The translations under genes were made by a program, and so were the position numbers. From Trichosphaerium sp. ATCC 40318 (Eukaryota; Discosea; Flabellinia; Trichosidae): a DNA stretch of 64,000 nucleotides. Below the pieces are notes generated by a model that did not search any database, was not told where the DNA came from, and saw nothing but the letters and a program-made list of their open reading frames with translations. Below, piece after piece: positions 47,434-59,429 of the stretch. Positions within the stretch are counted from its first letter, which is position 1. The number at the start of each line of letters is the position of its first letter. Where the stretch lies: NCBI GenBank assembly GCA_038496445.1, contig JALMLS010000510.1, positions 103,560-167,559 on the forward strand. The letters are read 5' to 3'.

Positions 47434-50400
47434 CTAGGATTGATCCATAGGTGTTGGCACAAGACTCGATAATAAATCAGGGAGCAAGTCCAAGATGCGT
47501 TCTGCAAGGTCATCATCCACGTAGTTCCACTTGACTTGAATACTGTTCTACACGGTGATTCCCGGGTTAATCAATGCCGAAAACGATTCAAAAAAAAAGA
47601 GGATTAGTACGCACTGTGTTGAGTGTCATTGAGATGCTGCGAACGCGCACCTCGCTGTCGAAGTGTGAGACAGCGATTGAGGAGTGTATCCACCTATTGT
47701 AAAAGTGGGTGGTTAGGAACTAGCCTACGTGGCGATGGCGTACTCTCGCAATTTGTTGTATAATTCCCTGAAAAAGGCAGGCACATCTGCCGGAGACGTA
47801 GGCATACTTATCAGTTGCGTGAACTCGAGATGATGTCTTTTGAGGCCTAGCTCGAACATGGCTTCAGAAGGTTCCAATATGTTGACTTGCTGCAAGTCAC
47901 GCGTGTTAGGACTAACATGTGTACAAATCAAATCAAACAGTTGGCGTCTGTACCTCGTTCTCCTTCATTACTATCACGCCATTGATTTCAGAGGTTCTTG
48001 AACGTTTTGCTGAGGGCTCTTTTTGATTTCCAGATATGACTACCACGTTGTGTTGTTAACAATCAAAATTGTAGTTGCAATAAAAGTTGGTGGGTCGCCA
48101 TACCTGAGTCACGGAACCTATTTTTAACATGAAACTGTTTGTTTACCAATGCAACACTCAAGTTTGCAGGTATGCCATGCTTCGTATTTATGACAATGCT
48201 TTCACCATTAGCAGGGTCGTATGCAGGTAATCCCATTTCATTGTTAATGCGCTTTTTTAGGAATTGCCTAGGACAAATGGATTAAGAACCTACCTGCGAA
48301 AAGTGTATGGGTGCTTAAGTAATGGCAACTTACATGCGATCACGCTCGCCATGAACTAGGACAACGTTGCTAGGGTTGCACTGCTTAATGAGCTGCATTA
48401 TACCCTTTGCATCTGCGTGGGCTGAGAAAGATAGACTGCGTACATCGCAGCGGACATCAAGGTGAGTGGATTTGTCGATAGCAATCTAATTAAAAAAAAA
48501 CCGACGTCAATCAGAAACGTTTACCAAAACATGTGTTTTTTCTTTGCGTACATTTTTACGCTGACCTTTAATGATCTTATTACCAACAGTGCCAGTGACA
48601 CAATAACCAGGTAATATACAGAGGTTGTTTGGATTTGGTGCCCAAAGCTTGAAGACCTCCAATGACATCCCTGCAACCCATCTTAGCACCGTTTTAGTAA
48701 ACAAATATCCGAACCTGCGTGTAGCATGCCGGGTGTAGCGAACAGAACCATAGGCCCAGGTTTGTCCATTAAGCTGCGATCAAAGGGTTTAATGTGATTA
48801 AATTCAAACATATTTCTATATCACACGAGTAATTAGTATACACGTGGGGCTAGGATGGCACGTTAAACAACAAAGTATTGTAGTACCTCTTTACAAAAGT
48901 ACTCTTGATTTTTTGATTCGTCCAATTAATAAATAGTTTATAGTACATGTTAGCTTTCTCCACAAGACCTGTAATACAACCAACTTGTAAATATAAAAAA
49001 AATTGACAAAGTCAATTGTAAGGGACAGATGGGGTACCTGCTGAAAAATAAACAGGGACGTTGAGGTTCATGCGCTCCCAGTAAGTTTCAACAAGAATAC
49101 ACAATTCTTGCGCTCTACCGAGTGCGAAAACAGGAATAAGAACTTTACCGCCTTTCTCTACCTGTAGAAATAAAAAATGTGATTAACCAAATTGAACGCT
49201 ATTTGCAAAGCTTACACAGTCATGTACACGCTTTAGAAAGTCTCTTTCACGTGACCGCTTGGAGTCGCGGATTTTAGTGGCATACCTAACGCTACGTTAA
49301 GCAATGCTATTTTGTTACAATGGTAACAAATGAAAGTACGTTGTTTCAGTTATGAGAACGTCCGCATTCACCTTGCCAATGCAAGCCGAACCCAAATGTC
49401 TGTCAGGTGTCATGTTGTAGTCTCCTATACATCACCAGTTTAATTCACATATAATAGGTTCTCACAGTCACATGGAGTGAGTGGTGCGTACCTGTGTATA
49501 CAACTGATTCCGAACCGACCTTGACTTCAAACATTGCCGCACCTAACACGTGCCCAGCGTAATGTGGGCATACCGTAAAACCCTCTTCCACATGCACAGT
49601 CTCCTTCAAGTTAACCGGCGTTACTGATTTGAGTATTAGTATTATTCATTAACAAAACCCTCCAAACACCAACAAACAGTGATTACCTTTTGCCATACAA
49701 TTCCGTATCTGCTCTGAGGTAAAGAAGCCTGTCTCGCCCTTACGTTCAGCGCATATCTTGCGCATATCTTCCAAAAGTATAGGAGCGATTGCTTTTGTTG
49801 GGTACTAGGCAAAACACCGTGAGTAGGCTCAGCGCTATGGAGCAAAAGTGGATAAGTACCGTCATGTATATCGGTCCATCGTATCCACAGCACTCTGTAA
49901 AGAACGGTACGGCTCCACAATGATCTAAGTGGCTAAGTTGTGCAGTTAATCAAAATAATATTTGCAAACGAGTCGAAGGGTAAGTTTGTGGGGAAGATAC
50001 AAGTGCGATATGATGACACAATCTATGTAACAGGAACCGCATTAGTAATCGCTTTTGTGTTGCACCAAAGGTGAGGGGCATAGGGTACCTATAATTTCGT
50101 TGAATCTGCCTGTCTTGGAGATGTAACTAAAGTCAGGGAAACGTCTGTGGTCGTTGTAGCCCATGTGCATCCCACAATCGAACCTGGCATGGCCACATGT
50201 CAGTAACAAATCAATTAAATACAGCGCGTCGAACAGCGTAGAGCGCAATGTTGCGATGAGGTGCGTACATAATGTTTTTTCCGCCGATTGTAACAAGAAT
50301 ACAACTACGTCCCACATCTTGCCCAGCACCTTACGTTTACGTTAACGCGATCGTTTTTAGTGGTTAACGCGGCAAACGTGCTGCGTTTAAAACAAAAGGA

Positions 50401-50440
50401 GCTTTAGTGTACCTAAGGGCACTATTTGAATCTGAGACAT
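47434..50440 (-). CDS. INTS11: Integrator complex subunit 11 (CPSF73-like RNA endonuclease)
   Basis: Metallo-beta-lactamase/beta-CASP nuclease that cleaves nascent snRNA and other RNA polymerase II transcripts. Start at 50440: [28 protein letters not shown]. Then [20 protein letters not shown], a stretch specific to INTS11 rather than CPSF73, and the zinc site [16 protein letters not shown] (HxHxDH). Later [36 protein letters not shown]-like, [20 protein letters not shown], and beta-[20 protein letters not shown] and [15 protein letters not shown]. The C-terminal domain ([14 protein letters not shown], ending LVPTPMDQS) should bind INTS9. About 17 introns. It ends 187 nt upstream of the GON4L-like start and diverges from the nuclease gene across 219 nt. 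Confidence 0.9.
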
Positions 50441-50659
50441 GCTTCTACGCTGTGATTGTTGTTTTTAATGTTGCCTTAACGAAATAAGCACGAATCACGC
50501 GTATTATAACACCCAACATAGCGTATGGCGCAAAGCGTCGATGAACTATAGATACACGACAGTAAATCGCATTTGCTAGTTTTTTGTATCTTACATTTGC
50601 GTAAACGTACGATTGTGAATGAGGTGGCTGAAAATATGAAATTTGAGTGCGAACAGTAA

Positions 50660-52913
50660 ATGAGAGCAAACCTGAGCTTTAGGTACAAGTCAAATATATC
50701 AATACCAAAGCAATTAACGCGTACAGAGCTTCTAGACACCAAAATCACCACTGGGTGTCAAGATGGAATCAACGCGAAAAACTAGATGATATTGGAGCTG
50801 TACTCGAAATAAAACAGCTTGACGAATGGTACAACGTTTCTCACATACAAGTGGCATCACTAGGTGCCTCAGCGTTGCTAATGTACGCCCACATACAAAT
50901 CAGTTACGTAAACCACCACGTGGGGGCTCACCATAAAGTTCAGATCGTACTATAACAACTCTGTCCCCGAGTGTTTAAAGGCACTTTACACCAATCACCC
51001 GTGGGTGCCGTGGAAGTTCAAGTAAGTACACTCTCACGTGTCTACTCACGTGCACTAACAGCTGTTTATGGTAACGCAGAGGCACTTCTGGAACCAACAT
51101 GCCAACCAACGTGCCAAGTTCAACGATATTGCTCAGCGCTACAATGTAAAGGAGCTAGACGATTGGTACAAGGTCACAACTGAAGACATCTTGGATCAAG
51201 GTGGTTCTAGAATACTGTACGAAGCTCGTTTTACCTTGATTAACTCGAAGTCTCTAAATTGGTTTTTTAGATTTCTGCATAATGGATCGCTGTCAGCGTG
51301 TCTCACTGCACTGTACCCAAAGCACGAATGGCAATTTAGGTAAACATCACTTGGCACCTCGATATAAAGCTAATTGACATACCTAGTCAAGCACCATGGA
51401 AGTACTGGCAAGATGTATCCAATCAAGCTAAAGCTTTAAACGCAGCCGGTAGGTTGTTATCGGTGTACGTTATGGATGACTGGTATAAAGTAAATCAAGC
51501 CAAACTTGTGAACACTCGAGCTGAGTACATACTGTACGCAAACGTGTCGCTATGGGTGACAATCAGTAACCATATTAATGATATCACGTCTCTAGGAAAT
51601 ACTACTCGAATGACTTGTTAAAGTGTTTGGCTTCTGTATTTCCCAATCATGACTGGCTAAAGTATGCTCATTTTAATACAATCGAATGAACTGACAAACA
51701 CAAGTTTGGCTTCCATGCCGCTGGCTGAACACCGAAAGAAGCTTCTTTCAATGATGAACAAAATTGGTCAAAAACAAAACATAAAAATCATGGAAGAATG
51801 GTATCAAGTTAGTAGATCGTCAGCGCTTCATATGGCAGGGAGGCTAGTAGTTAGGTATTGTCCTTTGAACTACTACTATTCTATGCAAATATAGTCGTCT
51901 GAACCTGCAATAGATACGAAGGTGGAGACATTGAAAAAGCACTCCGTGTGGCTTATCCCGAGTATGCCTGGGACAAGACCAAGTTCCGTTGGCGTATTAA
52001 AAGCCTGTGGCGAACACCACAGTGGCAAAAGCGATATCTCACACATCTGAAAGCCAAGCTGGGTATTGATGATCCCTCCGGATGGCACGTGTGCTCCTAG
52101 TGTCCTGTATAGCTAAAAAGTCTAATGTACTCTTTATTTTAGGTATCGTGTCTCCACACAACAACTTGGTGTCACTGTAATACAGAAAAAGTGGCCAGGT
52201 ATTCTATCGCAGCTTGAGCCAAACTACGTTTGGGATTGGCGTAGGTTCGCACACTATGGAAAGGCGTCAAAGCAAAGGTACCAAATCAGCTATTTACAAG
52301 CACACAAGCACCGTGTCACACTCCTCTTGCTCATTCTCAACATGCTAGGGTGCTATTGAACATAGTCAAAGCTATATTCCCCAAGGACATTATTCTAGAG
52401 GAACATTCAGTGGGATACGGTTCTATGTCTCTCAAGAACCTGAGCGTCGATGTGTTTGTGCCCAAATATAACTTGGCGTTTGAGTATCAAGGGGAACAGC
52501 ACTACTGCGATTTTATTTTCCATGGCCAATATCCTTTTGTACAGGTAATGCACAAATCCACACACTTTCTCTCTCCACCCCTTACGTCACTATAGGAAAG
52601 GAAGGACGCTGAAAAGTTACAACACTGTTTAGATGCAGGTACATGAGTATATGAACAACACCAACTAGACTAACTTGTGCCCAACAGGGATATCGCTTGT
52701 CGTAGTTCCTTTTTGGTGGGACTCTACTGCGGAGTCTCTAGCGGCGACTATTAAACACACAGCGCCACATATCAAGGTACCAGTCACATGCAATTATCGT
52801 ATGCACAATAACTGACTGTGGGCTAGGTTGAGGCAGCGTGTGGTACACCGATACCACATGTTCCATCGCAGAGCCTGCTGGCGCCAATGATGAGCCCGAA
52901 AAGTGCCATATGA
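50660..52913 (+). CDS. Tandem DWY-module protein with C-terminal PD-(D/E)XK-like nuclease domain
   Basis: About twelve exons. The protein is built of repeated modules of 40-60 residues, each with an Asp/Glu-Trp-Tyr signature (QLDEWYNVS, ELDDWYKVTTEDI, VMDDWYKVNQAKL, IMEEWYQVS), a following gly-rich turn and a Y-P-x-x-x-W element (ALYTNHPWVPWKF, ALYPKHEWQF, VFPNHDWLK, AYPEYAWDKTKFRW, EPNYVWDWRRFA). The last part looks like a restriction-endonuclease fold: IILEEHSVGYGSMS, LSVDVFVPKYNLAFEYQGEQ, then HCLDAGISLVVVPFWWD; candidate active residues are the Glu of ILEE, Asp of SVDV and E-x-Q of FEYQ. Similar architectures occur in some fungi and protists, to my memory without a known function. Introns mostly sit at the same place in each module (just after the L-L/I-L element, phase 2), indicating exon duplication. 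Start from ATG at 50660 (MRANLSF) is tentative. Confidence 0.75.
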
Positions 52914-53075
52914 GCTTTGGATATCTTTAATTTGTATAATAGCGCGCTAGACACTATGTGGCTGTGGTGGTTGGTTTGGAAGTTTTTTTTAATGTACAAA
53001 AGGTTTACACTCTTTCTTGGTGTTCAGTTCGGCTTAAACTGTCTATCTACAAATGCCGTACCACTCAATTGATGG

Positions 53076-53831
53076 TTAAGCAGGCCATGACTCATCATCG
53101 TCCGATCCCATACTGCCAACCTGAACGGACAAGGAATTTCCACTAAGGCAATCCATTGCATCAAAATGCACTACTCTTGTATCATCATCGCTGTCCGATT
53201 CTGCGTCTGCTTCCCATGGTAGTCGAAAACAAGCTTATCGATATATGAGTATTGCTTGAGTTGGCTGATGTGTTGAGTTGAACCGTACCGTTGATTGTGT
53301 CGCAATACTTGGCACTAAGCTCGGGGTGACTTTTAACGAAACGCGTGAGTTGCACGGGATCTACTTGGCCTGTATTTGTTGTGAACAAGTCTTTGTATGC
53401 GCCAAGCTCTGATAACATGACGCGCACATCTGCACCGACATCTAGTTGAGGAAAAGTCTGTAAGTTTTTGTCCGTTACGGCTGGCTCTATTGGGGAACCA
53501 CCAAAGTTGTTACACTCTCGTACTATGTAACCGCGTGGGTTGTGTCTCTTGGTGAGCGTGTCCGTAAACGCTATTTGGGGTGTATTGGCTTGGTTCGCGG
53601 TAAACCTAGGCAAGAGATCAGAAAAGGCGCGTAGAAATTGCGACATGGCGCTTAGACACATGCATTCGCCTTGTAATAAAAGTATACCTGCTCATAATCA
53701 TTCAAGCAGTCTGCAGCTTTAGTTTGTGCGCCAGTATGCTGTGGTTCTTCTACAGCGTACGGTTTCCAAGAGGATAACTGTTGATGCAGTTGTACTACGG
53801 ATTGCTCGTTAGTAAGCTCATGGTTGCTCAT
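53076..53831 (-). CDS. Small protein with acidic C-terminus, family not recognised
   Basis: Three exons. MSNHELTNEQSVVQLHQQLS at the start; middle exon contains FLRAFSDLLPRFTANQANTP, NPRGYIVRECNNFGGSP and LTRFVKSHPELSAKYCDTIN; last exon is acidic (EADAESDSDDDTRVVHFDAM) and ends GSDDDESWPA. Splice frames agree and composition is clearly coding. No catalytic motif, signal peptide or membrane helix is visible. The acidic tail suggests a nuclear or ribosome-associated protein, but this is only a composition argument. Confidence 0.65.
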
Positions 53832-54152
53832 GAGGATATGCTATAAACCGCCTGTCCTTTTTTGGTAACGTTGTTAAGCAAACAGTGGTGTCATATGTGA
53901 ACTTAAAAAAGAAACCTATTTTAGTCAAACCACCACACAATGCACCGATCGATTTCGTTTGGGATCACGTGTGCCCGTATACAATTCTCATATTGACGGT
54001 ACTGGATAGAAGGGTGCAACATAATTACCGCGTAACACAGTTGTGGGGGGTGGAATGTTGTATTTAGCAAAAAAAAAACAACAACAAGGAAAAATAGTGT
54101 TACAACGTGGCCATAAAAATAATCGTGGCACTGGAAGCAAGTACTGACACTC
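53832..54152. other. Intergenic spacer
   Basis: 321 nt between the acidic protein start and the PDH E1-beta stop. No exon recognised; one CACGTG at about 53966. Confidence 0.45.
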
Positions 54153-55932
54153 TACTTTGATCTGTAGCACACTCTCTTTACAGCATTGATTATGTTTTGT
54201 GTCTAAAGGGTAAGTGTCAACAGAGGATTTGATGGATTGCTTAATTTGTATCAAACGGTGGGTACCTTTGGCATTGCAAGGTCTTCAATAGACTTGGCAT
54301 AAGGCATAGGTACATCAGCTCCAGTAATGCGCTCAATTGGGGCGTCTAATTGGTCAAAGCAATCTAATTGAAGCCAATGTTACAACACACCCCTACTAAC
54401 TTGAAAAAAAACGTACTCTCGTTTATGCGTGCAATAAGTTCAGCGCCAACGCCATGTGCAGGAAATCCTTCCTATACAATTTGGGTCAGTGACACAAGCA
54501 TGAAGTTAGCATATTTCTATACCTCGCATGTGACAACTCTGTGTGTCTTGGACACAGAGTTAACGATACCCTCAACATCGAGAGGGCGAATAGACATCAA
54601 GTCCAACACCTCACAAGAGATGCCTTCTTTCTCTAGCTCCTTGGCAGCTTCAAGACAGTCATTCACGATTCTATGTGAACAAAAGTAAGAGGAGGCCATC
54701 TCGGTAAATAATGTGTGCAGTGAACAAAGAGCCACACAACACAACAGAAAACAATATAAAAAGGATGAAGGCACGCACCTGCTAAATCCAATGAGTGTTA
54801 CATCAGTACCCTCACGCTCTACACTGAGTTTTCCAATCGGCAAGACGAACTCTTTGTCCTGTGCCTCTGGGCTCAATTCGAATGAGTAGTTGTACAACAA
54901 CTCGGATTCCAAAACCATGACAGGGTTAGGGTCGCGAATAGCAGCCTGAGCAATAACAATGAGAACAAAAAAAGACGTTGCATCATTAGGAGAAATTGCA
55001 TTTTTTTTTTTTGTAAACTTTTAGGTTTTTTTTTTCCAAGTGCAAGTGTGTTTGTTTGTTACCTTCAATAATCCCTTCGAGTTGTTGCAGTTAGAACCAG
55101 CAACGACCTTGATACCAGGTACATGTGCCAACCATGCGGCATAACACTGACTGTGTTGTGCACCGGTTGCGGTTGGAGGACCGTTTGGACCGCGGAAGGT
55201 GATGTCACAAGTTGCCTACGGGACCACGTGTTAATAAAGTTACGCAAAATAACAATAAAATCCCGCAATGCAAAACGGTTTTACGCACCTTACCACCGCT
55301 CATGTAACGTGTCTTGGCGGCTGTGTTGACGATGTGATCGATGGCTTGTGTTGCAAAATTCCAAGTCATAAATTCAATTATTGGCTTTGTTCCAGCCATG
55401 GCTGCACACCGTTAGTAGCCGTTGTGACATAGAATAGCAGCTAAGGTTTTTTTTTACCCTTGTTCCGCTTCCAATTTACAAAAAAACCAAATAGTCCGTC
55501 GTACCTGCGCCAACACCCAAACCTGCGAAGCCTGATTCTGTAATTGGTGTATCCCAAATACGTTCGTCACCGTACTTTTGCCACAAGCCCTTGGACACCT
55601 TGTATGCACCTACGCTCGTTGTTATTATTTGCGCCTCAATATGCCGTTATTTTACCGTCGTATTGTGCTACTTCTTCACCCATAAGAAAAACTCTAGGAT
55701 CATTTGCTAATTCTTCGTCTAGTGCCTCTCTTAGTGCCTCACGTACTTGCATCTAGTGCGCGTGAGATTACTGAGTATAGTTGAGTTAGAGCGTACAACT
55801 TTTGGTGCAGCACTGTATGTGCGCTTAGCAGTGCGAGTTTGTGACGATAGCGCTGTACGTTGAGCCTAGTGACATACTTACTCCAGTTCTCAAGATGAGA
55901 TAATAGTGCCTTACCCTTGCAATACGTATCAT
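54153..55932 (-). CDS. PDHB: Pyruvate dehydrogenase E1 component subunit beta, mitochondrial
   Basis: Thiamine-diphosphate enzyme subunit converting pyruvate to acetyl-CoA in the mitochondrial matrix with E1-alpha, E2 and E3. Exon 1 starts MIRIAR, basic and fitting a mitochondrial presequence. Then [85 protein letters not shown]-like, [34 protein letters not shown] and a C-terminal [20 protein letters not shown] exon. The final exon gives [13 protein letters not shown]. The ThDP-binding Glu (GEEVAQ) and all conserved blocks are present and length is normal. About nine introns. No E1-alpha gene lies in the window. Confidence 0.93.
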
Positions 55933-56361
55933 GGTGCCTCTTTGTTAGTTTTCAAAACAGAAACTGATTTTTATGCGCACTGGTCACAATTCTTCAATAA
56001 GCCTCAACCACTCAACGTTACAACAACCAACATGAATAGGACCCACAAAGCGGGTCACAGAGCTGCACCTCTCTGGTCTAGTTTTAATCTTCACGCGTAC
56101 TGGTAACTTTTGCAGCGTGTAACCATAGCGACTCTTTGCTGTAGCCTATACCGTTGTCGCTACCCAAATACGCTTTGATGGCTGGTTGGTATGTGATTGC
56201 TGCAGCTAGTTGCAATGACGCAGTTCGCAAGCACAGTAATGCTGTTGTTGATACAATTTTTGATACATTTGGTTTTTTTTTATAATTCGAGCTGTTTCAT
56301 ACACTGGAAACGTTATACTGGGTGGTTATTGTACAGGCAAGCATTCTTGACATGCGTCAGA
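55933..56361. other. Intergenic spacer
   Basis: 429 nt upstream of PDH E1-beta and downstream of the coiled-coil gene. I see nothing beyond AT-rich promoter/UTR-like sequence. Confidence 0.4.
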
Positions 56362-57311
56362 TTAGGTTGAAGCATCTTCTGTGGCACGGTGCGGTAATGC
56401 AATTGCATCGTGTTCTAGACGCTGATTGCATTCGTATGCGAGTAAAAAGTATTTGTACAGATCTTTCAGTCGTTCTTGAGCCTCGTAAGTCAGGTACGTA
56501 GCGTGTGGCACTGCATCGCAAACGCTGTGATAAACATCGTTCCAAGCCATCACGTGATTTACCTATAATCAAAAGATGTTTCAGCACTGGGGATGTACGA
56601 AAAGAGGTATTTGCACGTGAATACACACGCAAGTAAAAATATGAGGTGTGGTCTCTTTGCAACACACGCACGCGTAGAAAACCCCCACGTGATATCACTT
56701 CACTGTACAGCAAATATAAATTAATGTTGTTGTCCGCCACTGAAAAGCAACCAGTTGGCAAATCGTCCAATTCCACCTTTTGACACAGTGTTAGCTGGTT
56801 TTTTTGATAAATTTTATTTTTTCAACACCTGAAAAAATAAATACCTTTCTGTTTGTTTCCATAAAGCGTGTATACTCTCGCCAAAATGTTGTGGAGTCCT
56901 ATTAACGGTTTTTAAGTCTAATGGGTGTACAACTAATAGAATTAAGAACCTGAAAAAATAGAAGCGTCTTTTGCGCTTCCTTCTTCATTTTTTGCATGCG
57001 ATCGGCCAGTGCTCGTACTTTTTGCGAGTATTCAGTTGTTTCGCGCTTAAAAGCTGAAATTTACGGTGAATTAACGTCCTACATCTGAAAATACGAGTTA
57101 CCTTCAATATTATCAAGCATGGACGGTTTTTCAGGTGCACTTTCAACCGACGCATTTGAAGCGCCAGATTTCGCGTCGTCAGCGCCTTCCTTTGCGATTT
57201 TTTGCCGTTTGGCCGGTTTACTTGTCGAACTGCGTGTACTACGCGTGGAAACTAATCAACGTGAGCCACAACAAGAGCACAGTAAAGAAAATAACCTTTT
57301 CTCTTGCTCAT
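56362..57311 (-). CDS. Coiled-coil protein, family not recognised
   Basis: Five or six exons. A Ser/Thr/Lys-rich, NLS-like start (MSKRK joined to STRSSTSKPAKRQKIAKEG) precedes a coiled coil (IEAFKRETTEYSQKVRALAD, RMQKMKKEAQKTLLFF). Then FGESIHALWKQTER, VELDDLPTGCFSVADNNIN and a helical end, VYHSVCDAVPHATYLTYEAQ and ERLKDLYKYFLLAYE. Introns have clean GT-AG ends (GTTATT, GTAACT, GTTC donors). Composition is consistent with a nuclear structural subunit, but I have no family. The last exon could in principle be separate, since it begins near an ATG (56551). Confidence 0.6.
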
Positions 57312-57553
57312 AGAGCCATCAATCTAAAAGTGTGGCCACTGAGGTAACTTGAGCAAAAACTTTAAGTGAGGTGTCAGGCCTAAACAGAAAACAACCAAAC
57401 ACATGTTAACATACAATTTTAATAACAATATACACTTAGGTACACGTAAAGAAAGTTGGTACAGAGCTTTTTTGGCCTAGTGCCACAAAAATAGGATAAT
57501 TGATTGGTGGTTGTTCTTTTTTGCTTTGTCTGCAAATCAAAAAAACAAAAGAG

Positions 57554-58972
57554 TTAGACTGTAGCCCTAACATCAGCACGGTCGCCTCTCGTAGTCTCTG
57601 GCGTGAGCGCTCGCAAAAAGTGTTCTTTGGAGCAAGCGTTTTTCACAAATGGGTGCTAATAATAATAAATGTCAGATACTTGACAGCTTGTACTATGTAT
57701 GGAAAGGCTATATATGACACGCACTGAAAGCAATTGATGGGCATCTGGTCTTCGCATTGGGTGCTTCATTAAGCAGTAGTTCTTAAATTCCTTGAATTCG
57801 TAGCTCCAATACCCCTCGTTAGAGAGTGGAGGTATGCCGTGTATATTCATCAATGTCATAGCACGCATAGGTGCTGATTTAAAGTACGGAGGTTCTCCTA
57901 AAGTACCAAAGTGTGAGGGACTTACTTTGAGGTTGTTGACAAAAAAAAACAGAAGCAACAAGCCAGCAAGGGTACCTTCTGCCATTTCGAAGCAAACAAT
58001 ACCGAGACTCCATATATCAACTTTGACGCCATAACCAGCAGGACTCCCCAAAATTTCTGGAGCCATCCAATACGGCGTGCCAACAACCGTTTGCCGCTTT
58101 TGTTTTTTCTTGGTAAGTTGTGCTGCGAATCCAAAGTCGGCTATTGCGAAAAACCTTGGTCAGATTTTGATAGGCGAAGTCTTTGAGATAGATTGTTTAA
58201 AACGTACTTATTTTGACGTTGCCGTAAGCGTCAATGAGTATATTATCGCTTTTAACGTCCCTGTGTATCCTTCCCTTTGAATGTAGAAATTCCAGAGCCT
58301 TCAGTATCGACAAACAAACGTGTGCAATAGCGCGTTCTACAATAGGAATTAGGGCAATGACACATGCTAGCACTTTATGTTGCGCACCGTCAAATACAAT
58401 GCCGTCCGCCAAAAACTCAAACAAAGCGCCTTTTTCCATCCACTCCATCACGACCTACCATGCGCTGTTAGTACAGTGTTTGCTTCGCTTATTTTTAGTT
58501 CTCCAGTTGTCCGTGCCGTACCCATAGTTCGTCGGTGACAATGAAGCTGTCGAGGTAGGTGACGACATTGTTGTGTCGCTTTGACTTTTTCATAACCTGG
58601 ATTTCGTTTTTCATCATTTGTGGTGTTATAACATTTTCCTTTAGCTTCATGCGCTTTATGCACACCATCTTTTTGGCCTTTTTGTGAAGAGCTGAAAATA
58701 TGGTGCCAGACGTACTAAAATAATCATAATGAGCTTTCTCAGGTTGCAATGCGTGTGAGGCGTTTTATTACATTGTTGACGAAAATGGTTGTTCGGAAAT
58801 GGATTGTTGTTCGTTTTTTGAAATGAAAAAACCCAAAAACAACTAAAATAAATAAAATGTCGTACCCATGCTCTATTTGTCTTAATTGCGTGTATTCATC
58901 GGCATGACGGTGAGCATTGTCAGATACAACATCGAACAAAGATTTTTGTGATTGCTTTTTAGGTAGTTTCAT
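57554..58972 (-). CDS. STE20/PAK-like serine-threonine kinase
   Basis: Protein kinase of the PAK group. Short N-terminus (MKLPKKQSQKSLFDVVSDNA), then the kinase: TSGTIFSALHKKAKKMVCIK (gly loop and VAIK-type Lys), VVTYLDSFIVTDELWVV, MEWMEKGALFEFLADGI, ALEFLHSKGRIHRDVKSDNI, SDFGFAAQLTKKKQKRQTVV, GTPYWMAPEILGSPAGYGVK, VDIWSLGIVCFEMAEGEPPY, and the terminal helix HPFVKNACSKEHFLRALTPE. HRDVKSDN and DFGFAAQ are PAK signatures. No CRIB/PBD domain is visible in the about 45 residues before the kinase, so Cdc42/Rac binding is doubtful. An in-frame intron without stop codons (about 58310-58360) interrupts the region before ALEFLHS. Nine or so introns. Confidence 0.88.
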
Positions 58973-59429
58973 CGCGCAGGCTCTTGTTTGTAGAATAGGT
59001 TTCTGTCTTATTGATTGGCGGTGCGTACTCGCAATTCTATCCTACACCAAATTCGTTTAGCTAAACGATACGAACAATCGCGTAATGGATAGCTTTTTGC
59101 GTACCCGTCGTGTGGTTTTGGTGAGTTTTTTTTCTGTGCCTCTGTTGTTCGTTGGGCGGTTTAGATCGCTCATTGAACCAGTCACACGTAGGCGCGATCC
59201 AGAGGAGGGGTGCGTAACTTGTTTGTGGTGGGTAACGTGCATTTTTGGTTGGTATCTTTCCGGATACAGGTGTGGGGTGATAGTGTTTACTCGTTGTAAC
59301 GCGAGGTTGGTTTATCAAGGAAGAGCAGGCAGTTAAGTGAGTTTTAATTTGTGGTGTAGCAATTTGAGTTTTCATCGCAGTATAAACTGTTACCCAAGCG
59401 TAATATTGGCAAATCGAACAGGAGCATGC
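58973..59429. other. Divergent intergenic region, PAK-like kinase / DENN gene
   Basis: About 457 nt. It may contain an upstream exon of the DENN gene: ATG at 59085 (MDSFLRTRRVVL) directly followed by a GTGAGT donor. I could not confirm the join. Confidence 0.4.
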
